This document shows, in pieces, positions 43,087 through 52,000 of a stretch of DNA of 64,000 nucleotides. The notes under the pieces are model-generated. The model saw nothing but the letters and a program-made list of their open reading frames with translations, did not search any database and was not told the origin of the DNA. The stretch covers positions 124,001 through 188,000 of the forward strand of contig NZ_JAVHUY010000017.1 in assembly GCF_031085175.1 (NCBI RefSeq). The letters run 5' to 3'. Position 1 is the first letter of the stretch. Every line of letters begins with the position of its first letter. The DNA comes from Phytohabitans maris (lineage in GTDB: Bacteria > Actinomycetota > Actinomycetes > Mycobacteriales > Micromonosporaceae). The translations under genes and the position numbers were made by a program.

Positions 43087-43644
43087 TCAGTACGTGGTGC
43101 TGGAGCCGTCGGTCGCGATCGCGGCGATCACACCGATGCAGCAGAAGGCCAGCGCCAGGCCGGTGAAGATGTAGCTGAGCACGAGACCGGCGGTGGCCAG
43201 GCCGCCGCCCTGCTCGCCGCGCTCCTTGATCTGCTTCTTCGCGATGTGGCCGAGCACGATGCCGACCGGTGAGAAGACGAACGCGAACACCAGCGACAGG
43301 ATCGCCATGATGTTCGTCGTGCTCGACTGGGGTGGGTATCCGCCGGCCGGGTACTGCGACGTGCCGTAGCCCTGCGCGCCGTACTGCGGCGTGCTGTACT
43401 GCCCGCCGTAGGGCTGGCTCCCGTACTCCTGGCCGGAGTAAGGCTGTCCGGTGTATGGCTGGCCGCTGTACGGCGCGGCGGGCGAACCGGGCTGGCCCCC
43501 GTAGGAGGGCCCCGGCGACCCGGGCGGCTGGCTGCCGTACGGCGCGGCCGGCGACCCCGGCTGCGGCGTGCCGTACGGGTCCGAGTACGGCTGCTGCGGC
43601 TGGTTGGGATCGTAGGGCTGCTGCGGCTGGTACGGGTCGGTCAT
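43087..43644 (-). CDS. DUF4190 membrane protein with Gln/Pro/Gly/Tyr repeats
   Basis: 185 residues from ATG 43644 with GGAGG eight bases upstream. The first 100 residues are PYQPQQPYDPNQ- and GSPAAPYGSQ-type repeats; the core has VLGHIAKKQIKERGEQGGGL and two helices. It is clearly a paralogue of the protein at 41749-42159. The repetitive tail may be disordered; function unknown. Confidence 0.85.
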   Translation of the reverse strand: MTDPYQPQQPYDPNQPQQPYSDPYGTPQPGSPAAPYGSQPPGSPGPSYGGQPGSPAAPYSGQPYTGQPYSGQEYGSQPYGGQYSTPQYGAQGYGTSQYPAGGYPPQSSTTNIMAILSLVFAFVFSPVGIVLGHIAKKQIKERGEQGGGLATAGLVLSYIFTGLALAFCCIGVIAAIATDGSSTTY

Positions 43645-43787
43645 TTCTGTTGCCTCCTTGTCCCCCGGCACGCTACTAGGCCCGGTGAACCTTTTCACAC
43701 ACGTCCCGCGCCACCGGCCATGGGAGCATACTGAGCAAGCGTTTAGTTACCTATTGGTAATAAAGCAAAGACCCCGGAGGCACACAT

Positions 43788-44984
43788 ATGGCCCGCCTCG
43801 CCCAGACGCCCGGCCTGACCGACGTACAGCGCTCCATCCTGGAGACCGTCCGGGACTTCGCGGACAAGGAAATCATCCCGCACGCCCAGCGGCTGGAGCA
43901 CGCCGACGAGTACCCGGCCGACATCGTCGACGGCATGCGGGAGATGGGACTCTTCGGGCTCACGATCGCCGAGGAGCACGGCGGGCTGGGCGAGTCGCTG
44001 CTCACGTACGCGCTCGTGGTCGAGGAGCTGTCGCGCGGCTGGATGTCGATCTCCGGGATCGTCAACACGCACTTCATCGTCGCCTACCTGGTCTCGCAGC
44101 ACGGCTCGCCCGAGCAGAAGGCCAGCCTGCTGCCGCGGATGGCGACCGGCGAGGTGCGCGGCGCGTTCTCGATGTCGGAGCCGGGCTGCGGGTCGGACGT
44201 GGCCGCCATCCGCTCCAAAGCGATCCGTGACGGCGCCGACTTCGTCCTCAATGGACAGAAGATGTGGCTGACCAACGGCGCCTACTCGTCGGTGGTCGCC
44301 ACGCTCGTCAAGACCGACGTCGGCGCCGACTCGGTGTATGGCAACATGACCACCTTCCTGCTGGAAAAGGAGCCCGGCTTCGGCGAGACCGCGCCCGGAC
44401 TCACGATCCCCGGGAAGATCGACAAGATGGGGTACAAGGGCGTCGAGACCACCGAGATGGTCCTCGACGGCGTGCGCGTACCACCGTCCACTGTGCTCGG
44501 TGGCGAAGCCGGTGTGGGGCGCGGCTTCTACCAGATGATGGACGGCATCGAGGTGGGCCGGGTCAACGTGGCGGCCCGCGCCTGTGGCATCTCCATCCGC
44601 GCGTTCGAGCTCGCCGTCGCGTACGCCCAGCAGCGCCAGACCTTCGGCGCACCGCTGAGCAAGCACCAGGCGATCGCGTTCAAGCTCGCCGAGATGGGCA
44701 CCAAGATCGAGGCCGCGCACGCGCTGATGGTCAACGCGGCCCGCCTCAAGGACTCCGGCGCCCGCAACGACGTCGAGGCCGGCATGGCCAAGCTGCTCGC
44801 CTCCGAATACTGCGCCGAGGTGGTGCAGGAGGCGTTTCGCATCCACGGCGGCTACGGCTACTCCAAGGAGTACGAGATCGAGCGGCTCATGCGCGAAGCG
44901 CCGTTCCTGCTGATCGGCGAAGGCACCTCGGAGATCCAGAAGACGATCATCTCCCGTGGCCTCCTCAAGGAGTACCGCGCCTAG
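43788..44984 (+). CDS. Acyl-CoA dehydrogenase (FadE19-like)
   Basis: 398 residues. Family motifs: GLFGLTIAEEHGGLGESLLT, AFSMSEPGCGSDVAAIRSKA, KMWLTNGAYSSVVATLVKTD, VNVAARACGISIRAFELAVA and the C-terminal LIGEGTSEIQKTIISRGLL with the catalytic Glu position. It oxidises acyl-CoA to enoyl-CoA with FAD. Together with the CitE lyase and the MaoC protein it recalls the M. tuberculosis Rv2498c-Rv2500c set. Confidence 0.9.
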   Translation: MARLAQTPGLTDVQRSILETVRDFADKEIIPHAQRLEHADEYPADIVDGMREMGLFGLTIAEEHGGLGESLLTYALVVEELSRGWMSISGIVNTHFIVAYLVSQHGSPEQKASLLPRMATGEVRGAFSMSEPGCGSDVAAIRSKAIRDGADFVLNGQKMWLTNGAYSSVVATLVKTDVGADSVYGNMTTFLLEKEPGFGETAPGLTIPGKIDKMGYKGVETTEMVLDGVRVPPSTVLGGEAGVGRGFYQMMDGIEVGRVNVAARACGISIRAFELAVAYAQQRQTFGAPLSKHQAIAFKLAEMGTKIEAAHALMVNAARLKDSGARNDVEAGMAKLLASEYCAEVVQEAFRIHGGYGYSKEYEIERLMREAPFLLIGEGTSEIQKTIISRGLLKEYRA

Positions 44985-45071
44985 AGAGCCTCCGGTTTCA
45001 GACAGGATTTGCCCCGGTCCGCCTCAGCTGTGGGCCGCGTGCGCGGGGCAAGCCCACCTAGCTCCCCGCAG

Positions 45072-45155
45072 GGGCCGGGGTGAGATCGCGGGGCGCGGAG
45101 GGCGAGGCTGCGGGAGCAACGGTCCGGACCACCACGGACGTCGCGGTAGCCCAAA
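45072..45155 (-). repeat. Dispersed intergenic repeat, copy C
   Basis: On the minus strand it reads TTTGGGCTACCGCGACGTCC then GTGGTGGTCCGGACCGTTGC then TCCCGCAGCCTCGCCCTCCG then CGCCCCGCGATCTCACCCCG, almost the same as copy B at 35538. It lies between the converging acyl-CoA dehydrogenase and excalibur genes. Confidence 0.75.
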
Positions 45156-45179
45156 GTCTCTTTCGGGGTTGGCTCCGGC

Positions 45180-45800
45180 TTATGCCTTGCTCTTCTTTTC
45201 CTTCTCGTCGCAGGCGACGCCGTTGCCGTCCTTGTCCAGCTTGTCGCGGTAGCCGGGATCGCCGGGGTAGAGCGGCGCGGCGCCGGCCTTACGGGCCTTG
45301 TTGCAGTTCTGGTAGTACACCGTCGCGGTGGTCGCCGGCGCGGTCGACTCCGCGGCCTTGCCACCCCCGCCCGGTGCGGGCTTGGTCGTGCCGTCGCGGC
45401 GCGGTGCCGTCGTGCTCGTGGACGACCCGGGGCTGCCCGCGGACGGGGGCGTGAGCTGGGTCGGCGCGCCGCGGCCGGTCGGGGGGAGTGGCTGGATCGG
45501 GGGCGCGGGCGCCTCGGGCGCGGGCACCCGCGGTGCCTGGGCGATCGGCGCAGGGCTGGCGAGCACCACCCCGAAGATCGCGGTGCCGAACGCGATGGCC
45601 ACGAGCAGCGCCACCAGAAACAGCGCGAACCTGCGCCGGTTTGCCGACTTCGCCTCCCGGCTCGTCGGGGCGGCGGGCGCCAGGTCGGGGACCGGCCGGC
45701 CCCTGCGCAGGGGCCGGTAGTGGACGGACGCCTGGTTGGCCCGCCCGTAGACCGCCGCACGCCGCTGTTGCGACGGCTCGTCGAGGGGCGGAAACGTCAC
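45180..45800 (-). CDS. Membrane-anchored excalibur-domain protein
   Basis: 206 residues. One membrane helix (FALFLVALLVAIAFGTAIFG) follows a basic cytoplasmic part; a Pro/Thr-rich stalk leads to a C-terminal excalibur calcium-binding motif (YYQNCNKARKAGAAPLYPGD with DKDGNGVACDE). Such domains are extracytoplasmic. The role is unknown. An acceptable alternative start was not seen. Confidence 0.85.
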   Translation of the reverse strand: MTFPPLDEPSQQRRAAVYGRANQASVHYRPLRRGRPVPDLAPAAPTSREAKSANRRRFALFLVALLVAIAFGTAIFGVVLASPAPIAQAPRVPAPEAPAPPIQPLPPTGRGAPTQLTPPSAGSPGSSTSTTAPRRDGTTKPAPGGGGKAAESTAPATTATVYYQNCNKARKAGAAPLYPGDPGYRDKLDKDGNGVACDEKEKKSKA

Positions 45801-45881
45801 CCGAAGAGTTTTACATGTACGAACGGCACAGAAGGGGGCCGATGTGCCACTCTGCTGTCAGAAACCTGATCGATACATTGC

Positions 45882-46658
45882 TTAGAGATCCAGTGCGGCG
45901 CTCAGGCGATCGAGCTCCTGGCGGGTGCCGATCTCGGCCCGGTGCTGCGGGTTGTCGACGTAGTGGCGGATCGCGCCAGCCAGGAACGCGGCATCGACGG
46001 CGAGCCATCGATGCAGGATGCGCACGACGTAAGCGCCGTAGTCCGGTGGCTGGCGGCGGACCAGCAGCGAAATCTGCCGCGGCTTTTCCACCGGCGCCGG
46101 CGGCCCGCTCGCGAGCAGCGACTCCCACCGCACCATCTGCGTGCGGACGGTCCGCACGAGCAGCCCGCCCGGCCGCAGCTCGACCCGCGGGCCGCGGAAG
46201 AGCGTCCAGCCCGCCACCGCGAAGATCACGGCAACGGTGACCAGCGTCCGCGCCCAGCCGCCCGACGAGATGCTCACCTCGCCGTCGGGCGCACGCTCGG
46301 TCGCCAACCCGTTGCCGGCCAGAAACATCAGCATGATGACGAACGGCCCCACCATCCACGGCGACGTCGGCGTCACGAACGCCGGCCGCCCGCGATCCGC
46401 GCCGATCAGCAGCGTCCGCGGGGCCGGCCGAGGCCGTGGACAGAGCCGGGTGAAGGCGAGCAGGGGAACGGCCAGCGCCGTCACCGCGCCGGCCGCGTAG
46501 ACCGCGAACGCCGGCACGAAGCTCAGCCGCCACGACATCGGCTCGATGCCGAACTCCACGACCACCCGCAGCGCGAACGCGCCGAGGCCCAGCAGCAACG
46601 CCGTCGCCTGGACATTGCTCACGCTGGTGGTCAAGTCCTCCCGGACGTGGCGGGTCAC
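45882..46658 (-). CDS. Unknown four-helix membrane protein
   Basis: 258 residues from GTG 46658, with CCGGAG just upstream. Membrane helices: ATALLLGLGAFALRVVVEFG, LSFVPAFAVYAAGAVTALAV, MVGPFVIMLMFLAGNGLAT and TLVTVAVIFAVAGWTLF. The C-terminal cytoplasmic part (RVELRPGGLLVRTVRTQMVR then WESL) resembles a bacterial PH-like domain. No closer family is known to me. Confidence 0.65.
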   Translation of the reverse strand: MTRHVREDLTTSVSNVQATALLLGLGAFALRVVVEFGIEPMSWRLSFVPAFAVYAAGAVTALAVPLLAFTRLCPRPRPAPRTLLIGADRGRPAFVTPTSPWMVGPFVIMLMFLAGNGLATERAPDGEVSISSGGWARTLVTVAVIFAVAGWTLFRGPRVELRPGGLLVRTVRTQMVRWESLLASGPPAPVEKPRQISLLVRRQPPDYGAYVVRILHRWLAVDAAFLAGAIRHYVDNPQHRAEIGTRQELDRLSAALDL

Positions 46659-46762
46659 GAGATCTCCGGACCTGAGGGGGATGTCGCCGGGACGGTCATG
46701 CTTCGCAGGGTAGGAAAACCTCCCGCCCAGCGCGAGCCCGGTCTTGTGCGACGCCGGCACGG

Positions 46763-47176
46763 TCAGGCGGCCGGGAGGCGGCTGAGCTGGCCTACCGCCC
46801 GCTCGACCGCGAGGCAGCGGTCTTCCACGTAGTCGATGCCGGCCTCGGTCGCGATCCGGCGAGCCTCCGCCGAGACGATGTCGAGCTGCAGCCAGACCGC
46901 CGGTGCCCCGATCGCGACCGCCTCGCGCACCACCTGGACGGCGTCTTCGGCCGGGCGGAACACGTCGACGAGGTCGACCTTCTCCGGGATGTCGGCCAGC
47001 GACCGGTACACCTTCTCGCCGAACAGCTCGTCCGCGAACGGGTTGACCGGGATGATCCGCCACCCGTGGCGCTGCATCTGCAGCGGGACGGTGTGTGCCG
47101 GCTTTACGGGGTGGCGAGACGCCCCGACCACCGCGATGACCGCGGACTCCGCCAGGATCTGCTGAGGGCTTCGCAC
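46763..47176 (-). CDS. CoA-binding (YccU-like) protein
   Basis: 137 residues from GTG 47176. IAVVGASRHPVKPAHTVPLQ, RIIPVNPFADELFGEKVYRS and APAVWLQLDIVSAEARRIAT are the Rossmann-fold motifs of the CoA_binding_2 family. The family binds CoA or a related nucleotide; its cell role is not established. It is upstream of the membrane protein gene at 45882 on the same strand. Confidence 0.85.
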   Translation of the reverse strand: MRSPQQILAESAVIAVVGASRHPVKPAHTVPLQMQRHGWRIIPVNPFADELFGEKVYRSLADIPEKVDLVDVFRPAEDAVQVVREAVAIGAPAVWLQLDIVSAEARRIATEAGIDYVEDRCLAVERAVGQLSRLPAA

Positions 47177-47235
47177 GCTCCGACGATAGCTCGGCCTCGA
47201 TCAGACCTTCCCGGCGCCACCGCGGATGCCCGCCG

Positions 47236-48282
47236 CTACAGCAGCGTCAACTGCTCCGGCTCGGGCGGGACCGGTGGCGCCTCCGGCTGGCGGGCCTCAC
47301 CCGGCCCGGCGCGGTCGAGGCCGTGCCGGCGTGCGGCCATGCGGACCCGGGCGGTCACCTCACGCTGGTACTCCTTCGGCAGGTAGGAGCCGCGCCCGTA
47401 GAGCCGGCGGTAGTGCGGGGCCAGCGCCGGAAACTCACGGGCCAGCCACGCCGCGTACCACTCGCGGGCACCGGGCCGCAGATGCAGCGGGATCGGCGTG
47501 ACGCTGGCCGCGCCGGCTGCCGCGATCGCCGCGACCGTAGCCTCGATCGAGTCGTCGGTGTCGGTGAGGCCGGGGAGGATCGGCGCCATCAGCACACTCA
47601 CCCGGAAACCCGCGTCGGTCAGCGCCCGCACCGCGTCGAGCCGGCGCCGCGGGCTCGGCGTGCCGGACTCGACCGAGCGCCACATCCGCTCGTCGACGAA
47701 GCCCACCGACATCGCCACGCTCACCTGCGTCACCTCGGCCGCCTGCCGGAGCAGCGGCAGGTCGCGCAGGATCAGCGTGCCCTTGGTGAGGATCGAGAAC
47801 GGGTTGGCGAAGTCACGCAGCGCCGACAGGATCCGCGGCATCAGCCGGTATCGCCCCTCGGCCCGCTGGTAGGGGTCGACGTTGGTGCCCATCGCGATGT
47901 GCTCGCCCCGCCACCTGGGCGCGGCCAGCTCGCGCCGCACGAGCTCGCCCGCGTTGACCTTGACGACGACCTTGGTGTCGAAGTCGTGCCCAGCGTCGAG
48001 ATCCAGGTAGGTATGCGTGCCGCGTGCAAAACAGTAACTGCATGCGTGGCTGCAGCCCCGGTACGGGTTGATCGTCCACATGAAGGACATGCGGGACGAG
48101 GCGGGGACGCGGTTGATGATGCTCTTGGCCTGCACCTCGTAGAAGGTCATGCCGGCGAAGCCCGGTGTGTCGAACGTGCGCGCCACCGCGCCGGGCAGCG
48201 CCAGCGGCAGGGGTGGAGCCGCCGGCGCCGGCCCGTCCGGGACCGCTCCGTCGGGGGGAGCCGACAAGTGGTCCCAGCGCAT
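47236..48282 (-). CDS. Rv2578c-family radical SAM protein
   Basis: 348 residues from ATG 48282. The SAM/cluster motif is YRGCSHACSYCFARGTH (Cys-x3-Cys-x2-Cys) after FYEVQAKSIINRVPASSRM, then MGTNVDPYQRAEGRYRLMP, ILTKGTLILRDLPLL and VSVAMSVGFVDERMWRSVES. This is the Rv2578c group, related to spore photoproduct lyase. The substrate is not known; DNA or peptide modification are possibilities. Confidence 0.88.
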   Translation of the reverse strand: MRWDHLSAPPDGAVPDGPAPAAPPLPLALPGAVARTFDTPGFAGMTFYEVQAKSIINRVPASSRMSFMWTINPYRGCSHACSYCFARGTHTYLDLDAGHDFDTKVVVKVNAGELVRRELAAPRWRGEHIAMGTNVDPYQRAEGRYRLMPRILSALRDFANPFSILTKGTLILRDLPLLRQAAEVTQVSVAMSVGFVDERMWRSVESGTPSPRRRLDAVRALTDAGFRVSVLMAPILPGLTDTDDSIEATVAAIAAAGAASVTPIPLHLRPGAREWYAAWLAREFPALAPHYRRLYGRGSYLPKEYQREVTARVRMAARRHGLDRAGPGEARQPEAPPVPPEPEQLTLL

Positions 48283-48322
48283 CCAGCCTATTCGAACATG
48301 TGTACGACCAAATTGCAAGCGC

Positions 48323-49345
48323 CTACGCGGGCGGCGCGCCGGTGCTGTCGCGGCGGATCAGCTCGGCGCCGACCTGCTCGATCCGGGGTGCCGTGTGTCC
48401 GGCCGGCTCCTCCAGCGCGAGCGTCATCGCCCGCGCGCCCATGTCTTCCAGCGGCAGCCGCACGGTGGTGAGCGCCGGCGTCACGTCCCGGGCGATCGGC
48501 ATGTCGTCGAAGCCGATCACGCTGATCCGCTCGGGCACCGCGATGCCACGCGAGCGGAGCAGCGAGAGCGCGCCGATGGCCATCGAGTCGTTGAGCGCGG
48601 CCAGCGCGGTGAGGCGCGGCTCGGCGTCCAGCAGGGCGGCGGTCGCCTCGGCGCCGCTGGTGCGGTCGAAGTCCGCGTACGCCACGCGGCTGGCCGGCAG
48701 CTTGCGGCCGTGGTCGCGGGCGGCCCGGCGCAGGCCGGCGAGGCGGTCGGTGGTGGTGGTGAGCTGCTTGGGTCCGGCGATCACGCCGATGTGCTCGTGG
48801 CCGAGCTCGTAGAGGTGGCTGGCGAGCAGGTAGCCACCCATCTCGTTGTCGGGGACGACCGCGTCGCCGGCGTGCTCGTGCCGGCCGATCACGGCGACCC
48901 GCCCGCCGGTGCTCTCGTACACCCGGAGCTTGCCGTCGAGCGCTTTCGTGAAGTCTTCGTCGTGGTAGCCGGAGCCGGCGAGCACGATCGCGGCGACCTG
49001 GTGGGCGCGGAGCAGCTCCACGTACTCCAGCTCCTTGACGGGGTCGCGGTAGCTGTTGCAGATGATCACGAGCCGGCCGTGGGCGGTGGCGACCCGCTGG
49101 AGGCCCCGGGTGATCTCCGCGAAGTACGGGTCGGAGACGTCGTGGACGATCACGCCGATCGCGGTGCGGTGTGAGCGCGCCAGGAGCTGGGCGTGCGCGT
49201 TCGGCACGTACTGCAGCTCCTCGACGGCGGCCAGCACCCGCTCGCGGAGCGCGTCGGTGACCGGCTTCGAGCTGCCGTTGATGATCCGGGACGCGGTGGC
49301 CGGCGATACGCCCGCGCGCCGCGCGACATCGGCCAGCGTCGCCAT
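48323..49345 (-). CDS. LacI-family transcriptional regulator
   Basis: 340 residues from ATG 49345 with GGAGGG seven bases upstream. The HTH is ATLADVARRAGVSPATASRI with the hinge helix LRERVLAAVEELQYVPNAHA; the effector domain is a periplasmic-binding fold (IGVIVHDVSDPYFAEITRGL, ISVIGFDDMPIARDVTPALT). It is divergent from the Gfo/Idh operon, and a LacI-type palindrome lies between them. It most likely represses that operon until a sugar or inositol-like ligand binds. Confidence 0.92.
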   Translation of the reverse strand: MATLADVARRAGVSPATASRIINGSSKPVTDALRERVLAAVEELQYVPNAHAQLLARSHRTAIGVIVHDVSDPYFAEITRGLQRVATAHGRLVIICNSYRDPVKELEYVELLRAHQVAAIVLAGSGYHDEDFTKALDGKLRVYESTGGRVAVIGRHEHAGDAVVPDNEMGGYLLASHLYELGHEHIGVIAGPKQLTTTTDRLAGLRRAARDHGRKLPASRVAYADFDRTSGAEATAALLDAEPRLTALAALNDSMAIGALSLLRSRGIAVPERISVIGFDDMPIARDVTPALTTVRLPLEDMGARAMTLALEEPAGHTAPRIEQVGAELIRRDSTGAPPA

Positions 49346-49579
49346 CTGAACCCTCCGCCCACGCGACTGGCGCGCCCGCCCACGGCACTCCAGATCTGCT
49401 GATTTGCGCTCGCTCCGCTCGCGCTTGGCCCTGGATGCCGGCTCGGTCCATCCTCGTCGCTTCGCTCCTCGGACCGGATCTCGCCGCCCCCAGGGCCATT
49501 TGCCGACTGAGAATACCGTGGACCTGCCCATATAGAGGAAAGGCCTTGCAGCGCAACGGTGACCGCCAGTACCGTGATC

Positions 49580-49597
49580 GAGGAAAGCGCTTACCTC
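49580..49597. promoter_or_regulatory. LacI-type operator
   Basis: GAGGAAAGCGCTTACCTC is palindromic except at one symmetric pair of positions and has the central CG typical of LacI-family sites. It lies 20 bases before the Gfo/Idh ATG at 49617 and should block its transcription. The rest of the gap (49346-49579) shows GC-rich short palindromes and no gene. Confidence 0.8.
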
Positions 49598-49616
49598 GGA
49601 ACGATTGGACCTCCGC

Positions 49617-50762
49617 ATGGCCCGCAGGACGATCGGCATCGCGCTCAACGGCGTGACCGGCCGGATGGGATATCGCCAGCATCTGGTGCGTTCGCTGCTC
49701 GCGATCCGCGACCAGGGCGGGCTACCGCTGCGCGACGGCACCCGGCTGTGGCCGGAGCCGGTGCTGGTGGGCCGGAGCGAGACCAAGCTCCGCGAGATCG
49801 CCGACCGGCACGGCCTCACCGACTGGACCACCGACCTGACGGCCGCGCTGGCCCGCCCCGAGGTGGAGGTCTACTTCGACTCCCAGGTGACCGCCCAGCG
49901 GGAAAAGGCGCTGCGCGCCGCGATCGACGCCGGCAAGCACATCTACACGGAGAAGCCGATCGCCGAAGACCTGGCCACCGCCGTCGACCTGGCCCGCCTC
50001 GCCGACGCCGCGGGCATCAAGCACGGCGTGGTGCAGGACAAGCTCTTCCTGCCCGGCCTGCGCAAGCTGGCCCGCTTGGTCGAGGGGGGCTTCTTCGGCC
50101 GCATCCTGTCCGTGCGCGGCGAGTTCGGCTACTGGGTCTTCGAGGGTGACTGGCAGGCCGCCCAGCGTCCTTCGTGGAACTACCGGGCCGCGGACGGCGG
50201 CGGGATCACAGTGGACATGTTCCCGCACTGGCACTACGTGCTGGAGCAGATCTTCGGCTCGGTCAAGGCGGTGACCGCGCACGTCACGACCCACATCGAC
50301 CGCCGGTGGGACGAGGCCGGCGAGGGCTACGACGCGACCGCCGACGACGCGGCGTACGGCATCTTCGAGATCGAGGGCGGCATCGTCGCTCAGATCAACT
50401 CCTCCTGGGCGGTCCGGGTCTACCGCGACGAACTGGTGGAGTTTCAGGTGGACGGCACCGAGGGGAGCGCGGTCGCCGGCCTGCGCGAGTGCCGGGTCCA
50501 GCACCGCGCCACCACGCCCAAGCCGGTGTGGAACCCGGACCTGCCCGCCACCGAGGACTTCCGCGCGCAGTGGCAGGTCGTGCCGGACAACGAGGAGTTC
50601 GACAACGGCTTCAAGGCGCAGTGGGAGCTCTTCCTGCGGCACGTGGCCGAGGGCGCGCCGTACACCTGGGACCTGTGGGCCGGCGCCCGCGGCGTCCAGC
50701 TCGCCGAGCTGGGCCTCAAGTCCGCCCGCGAGGGGCGCCGCATCGAGATCCCCGAGCTGTGA
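49617..50762 (+). CDS. Gfo/Idh/MocA-family oxidoreductase
   Basis: 381 residues from ATG 49617. The NAD motif is IGIALNGVTGRMGYRQHLVR; KHIYTEKPIAEDLATAVDLA holds the conserved EKP. DMFPHWHYVLEQIFGSVKAV and the C-terminal sheet complete the family fold. It oxidises a sugar or cyclitol with NAD(P). The stop overlaps the next start as GTGA. Upstream is the LacI operator, so sugar-dependent expression is expected. Confidence 0.9.
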   Translation: MARRTIGIALNGVTGRMGYRQHLVRSLLAIRDQGGLPLRDGTRLWPEPVLVGRSETKLREIADRHGLTDWTTDLTAALARPEVEVYFDSQVTAQREKALRAAIDAGKHIYTEKPIAEDLATAVDLARLADAAGIKHGVVQDKLFLPGLRKLARLVEGGFFGRILSVRGEFGYWVFEGDWQAAQRPSWNYRAADGGGITVDMFPHWHYVLEQIFGSVKAVTAHVTTHIDRRWDEAGEGYDATADDAAYGIFEIEGGIVAQINSSWAVRVYRDELVEFQVDGTEGSAVAGLRECRVQHRATTPKPVWNPDLPATEDFRAQWQVVPDNEEFDNGFKAQWELFLRHVAEGAPYTWDLWAGARGVQLAELGLKSAREGRRIEIPEL

Positions 50763-51562
50763 CGCGCTTTTCGTTCAACCAGGCGACGGCCAACCGCTGG
50801 CCGATCCCCGACCTCGTCGCCGGCTGCGTGGCGGCCGGCGTCACGCGGGTGGGGCTGTGGCGCGAGCAGGTCGCCGAGTTCGGCCTGGAAAAGACCGCGG
50901 CGCTCGTAAAAGACGCCGGGCTCGAGGTCACCTCACTCTGCCGCGGGGGTTTCTTCCAGACCCCCACCTGGTACGAGGAGAACAGTCGCGCCGTCGCGGA
51001 GGCGCACGCGCTCGGGGCACCGGTGCTGGTGCTCGTCTCCGGCGGGCTGCCGCCCGGTAGCCGTGATCTCGACGCGGCCCGCCGGCACGTCGGCGAGGCG
51101 ATCGGCTGCCTGGTGCCGGCCGCACTGGAGGCCGGCGTCCAGCTCGCGATCGAGCCGCTGCACCCGATGTTCGCCTCGGACCGGTGCGTGGTGTCGACCC
51201 TCGGGCAGGCGCTCGACCTCGCGGCGCCGTACCCGGCCGAGGCGGTCGGCGTGGTCGTCGACACGTACCACGTGTGGTGGGACGACACGATCTGGGCGCA
51301 GATCGCGCGGGCCGGCCGGGAGCGGCGGATCGCCTGCTTTCAGGCGGCCGACTGGATCACCCCGCTGCCCGAGGGCGTGCTGCTGGGACGGGGGCTGCCC
51401 GGTGAGGGCTGCGTCGAGCTGCGCCGCTTTCGCGAGGCGGTCGACGCCGCCGGCTACACCGGGCCGGTCGAGGTGGAGGTATTTCACGCCGGCCTGTGGG
51501 CGCGTCCGGGCGCGGAGATCCTGGCGGACACGATCGCGGCGTACGAGGCGCACGTCGCCTGA
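50759..51562 (+). CDS. Xylose isomerase-like TIM barrel (sugar phosphate isomerase/epimerase)
   Basis: 267 residues, GTG start. FSFNQATANRWPIPDLVAGC, GVQLAIEPLHPMFASDRCVV, VGVVVDTYHVWWDDTIWAQI and GPVEVEVFHAGLWARPGAEI give the metal-binding Glu/Asp/His pattern of the AP_endonuc_2 family. It probably isomerises or epimerises the product of the neighbouring dehydrogenase. Both are controlled from one promoter with the LacI operator. Confidence 0.88.
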   Translation: MTRFSFNQATANRWPIPDLVAGCVAAGVTRVGLWREQVAEFGLEKTAALVKDAGLEVTSLCRGGFFQTPTWYEENSRAVAEAHALGAPVLVLVSGGLPPGSRDLDAARRHVGEAIGCLVPAALEAGVQLAIEPLHPMFASDRCVVSTLGQALDLAAPYPAEAVGVVVDTYHVWWDDTIWAQIARAGRERRIACFQAADWITPLPEGVLLGRGLPGEGCVELRRFREAVDAAGYTGPVEVEVFHAGLWARPGAEILADTIAAYEAHVA

Positions 51563-51583
51563 CCGTCCACGCCCCAGATGCAC

Positions 51584-51613
51584 AGGGCGCCCCTCAATGG
51601 CGAGGGGCGCCCT
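51584..51613. terminator. Hairpin terminator between converging genes
   Basis: AGGGCGCCCCTC (51584-51595) pairs with GAGGGGCGCCCT (51602-51613). It lies between the sugar operon and the thioredoxin gene and should act in both directions. Confidence 0.85.
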
Positions 51614-51637
51614 CCGTATGCGAAAGGGGTTTGTCGA

Positions 51638-52000
51638 TCAGTGGTTGTGGGCGGCGAGCTTCTTGCGGACGTCGTCCATGTCGAGCGCCTGCACCTGCTC
51701 GATCAGCGACTCGAGCGCCGACTCGGGCAGGGCGCCGGGCTGCGCGAACACGATCACGCCGTCGCGGATGGCCATGATGGTGGGAATCGACCGGATGTCG
51801 AACTTGGCCGCCAGCTCCTGCTGCGCCTCGGTGTCGACCTTGCCGAACACGATGTCCTGGTGCTTCTCCGACGAGCGCTCGTAGACCGGCGCGAACCGGA
51901 CACACGGACCACACCAGCTGGCCCAGAAATCGACCAGTACGGTGCCGTCCTGGCTGGTCACCTCGTCGAAGTTCGCCGTGGTCAGCTCAACGGTCGCCAT
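51638..52000 (-). CDS. Thioredoxin
   Basis: 120 residues. The redox site WCGPC is at residues 29-33 (VLVDFWASWCGPC), followed by FGKVDTEAQQELAAKFDIRS and the cis-Pro loop IPTIMAIRDG. There is no signal peptide, so it is cytosolic. It reduces protein disulfides using thioredoxin reductase, which is not in this window. Confidence 0.93.
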   Translation of the reverse strand: MATVELTTANFDEVTSQDGTVLVDFWASWCGPCVRFAPVYERSSEKHQDIVFGKVDTEAQQELAAKFDIRSIPTIMAIRDGVIVFAQPGALPESALESLIEQVQALDMDDVRKKLAAHNH

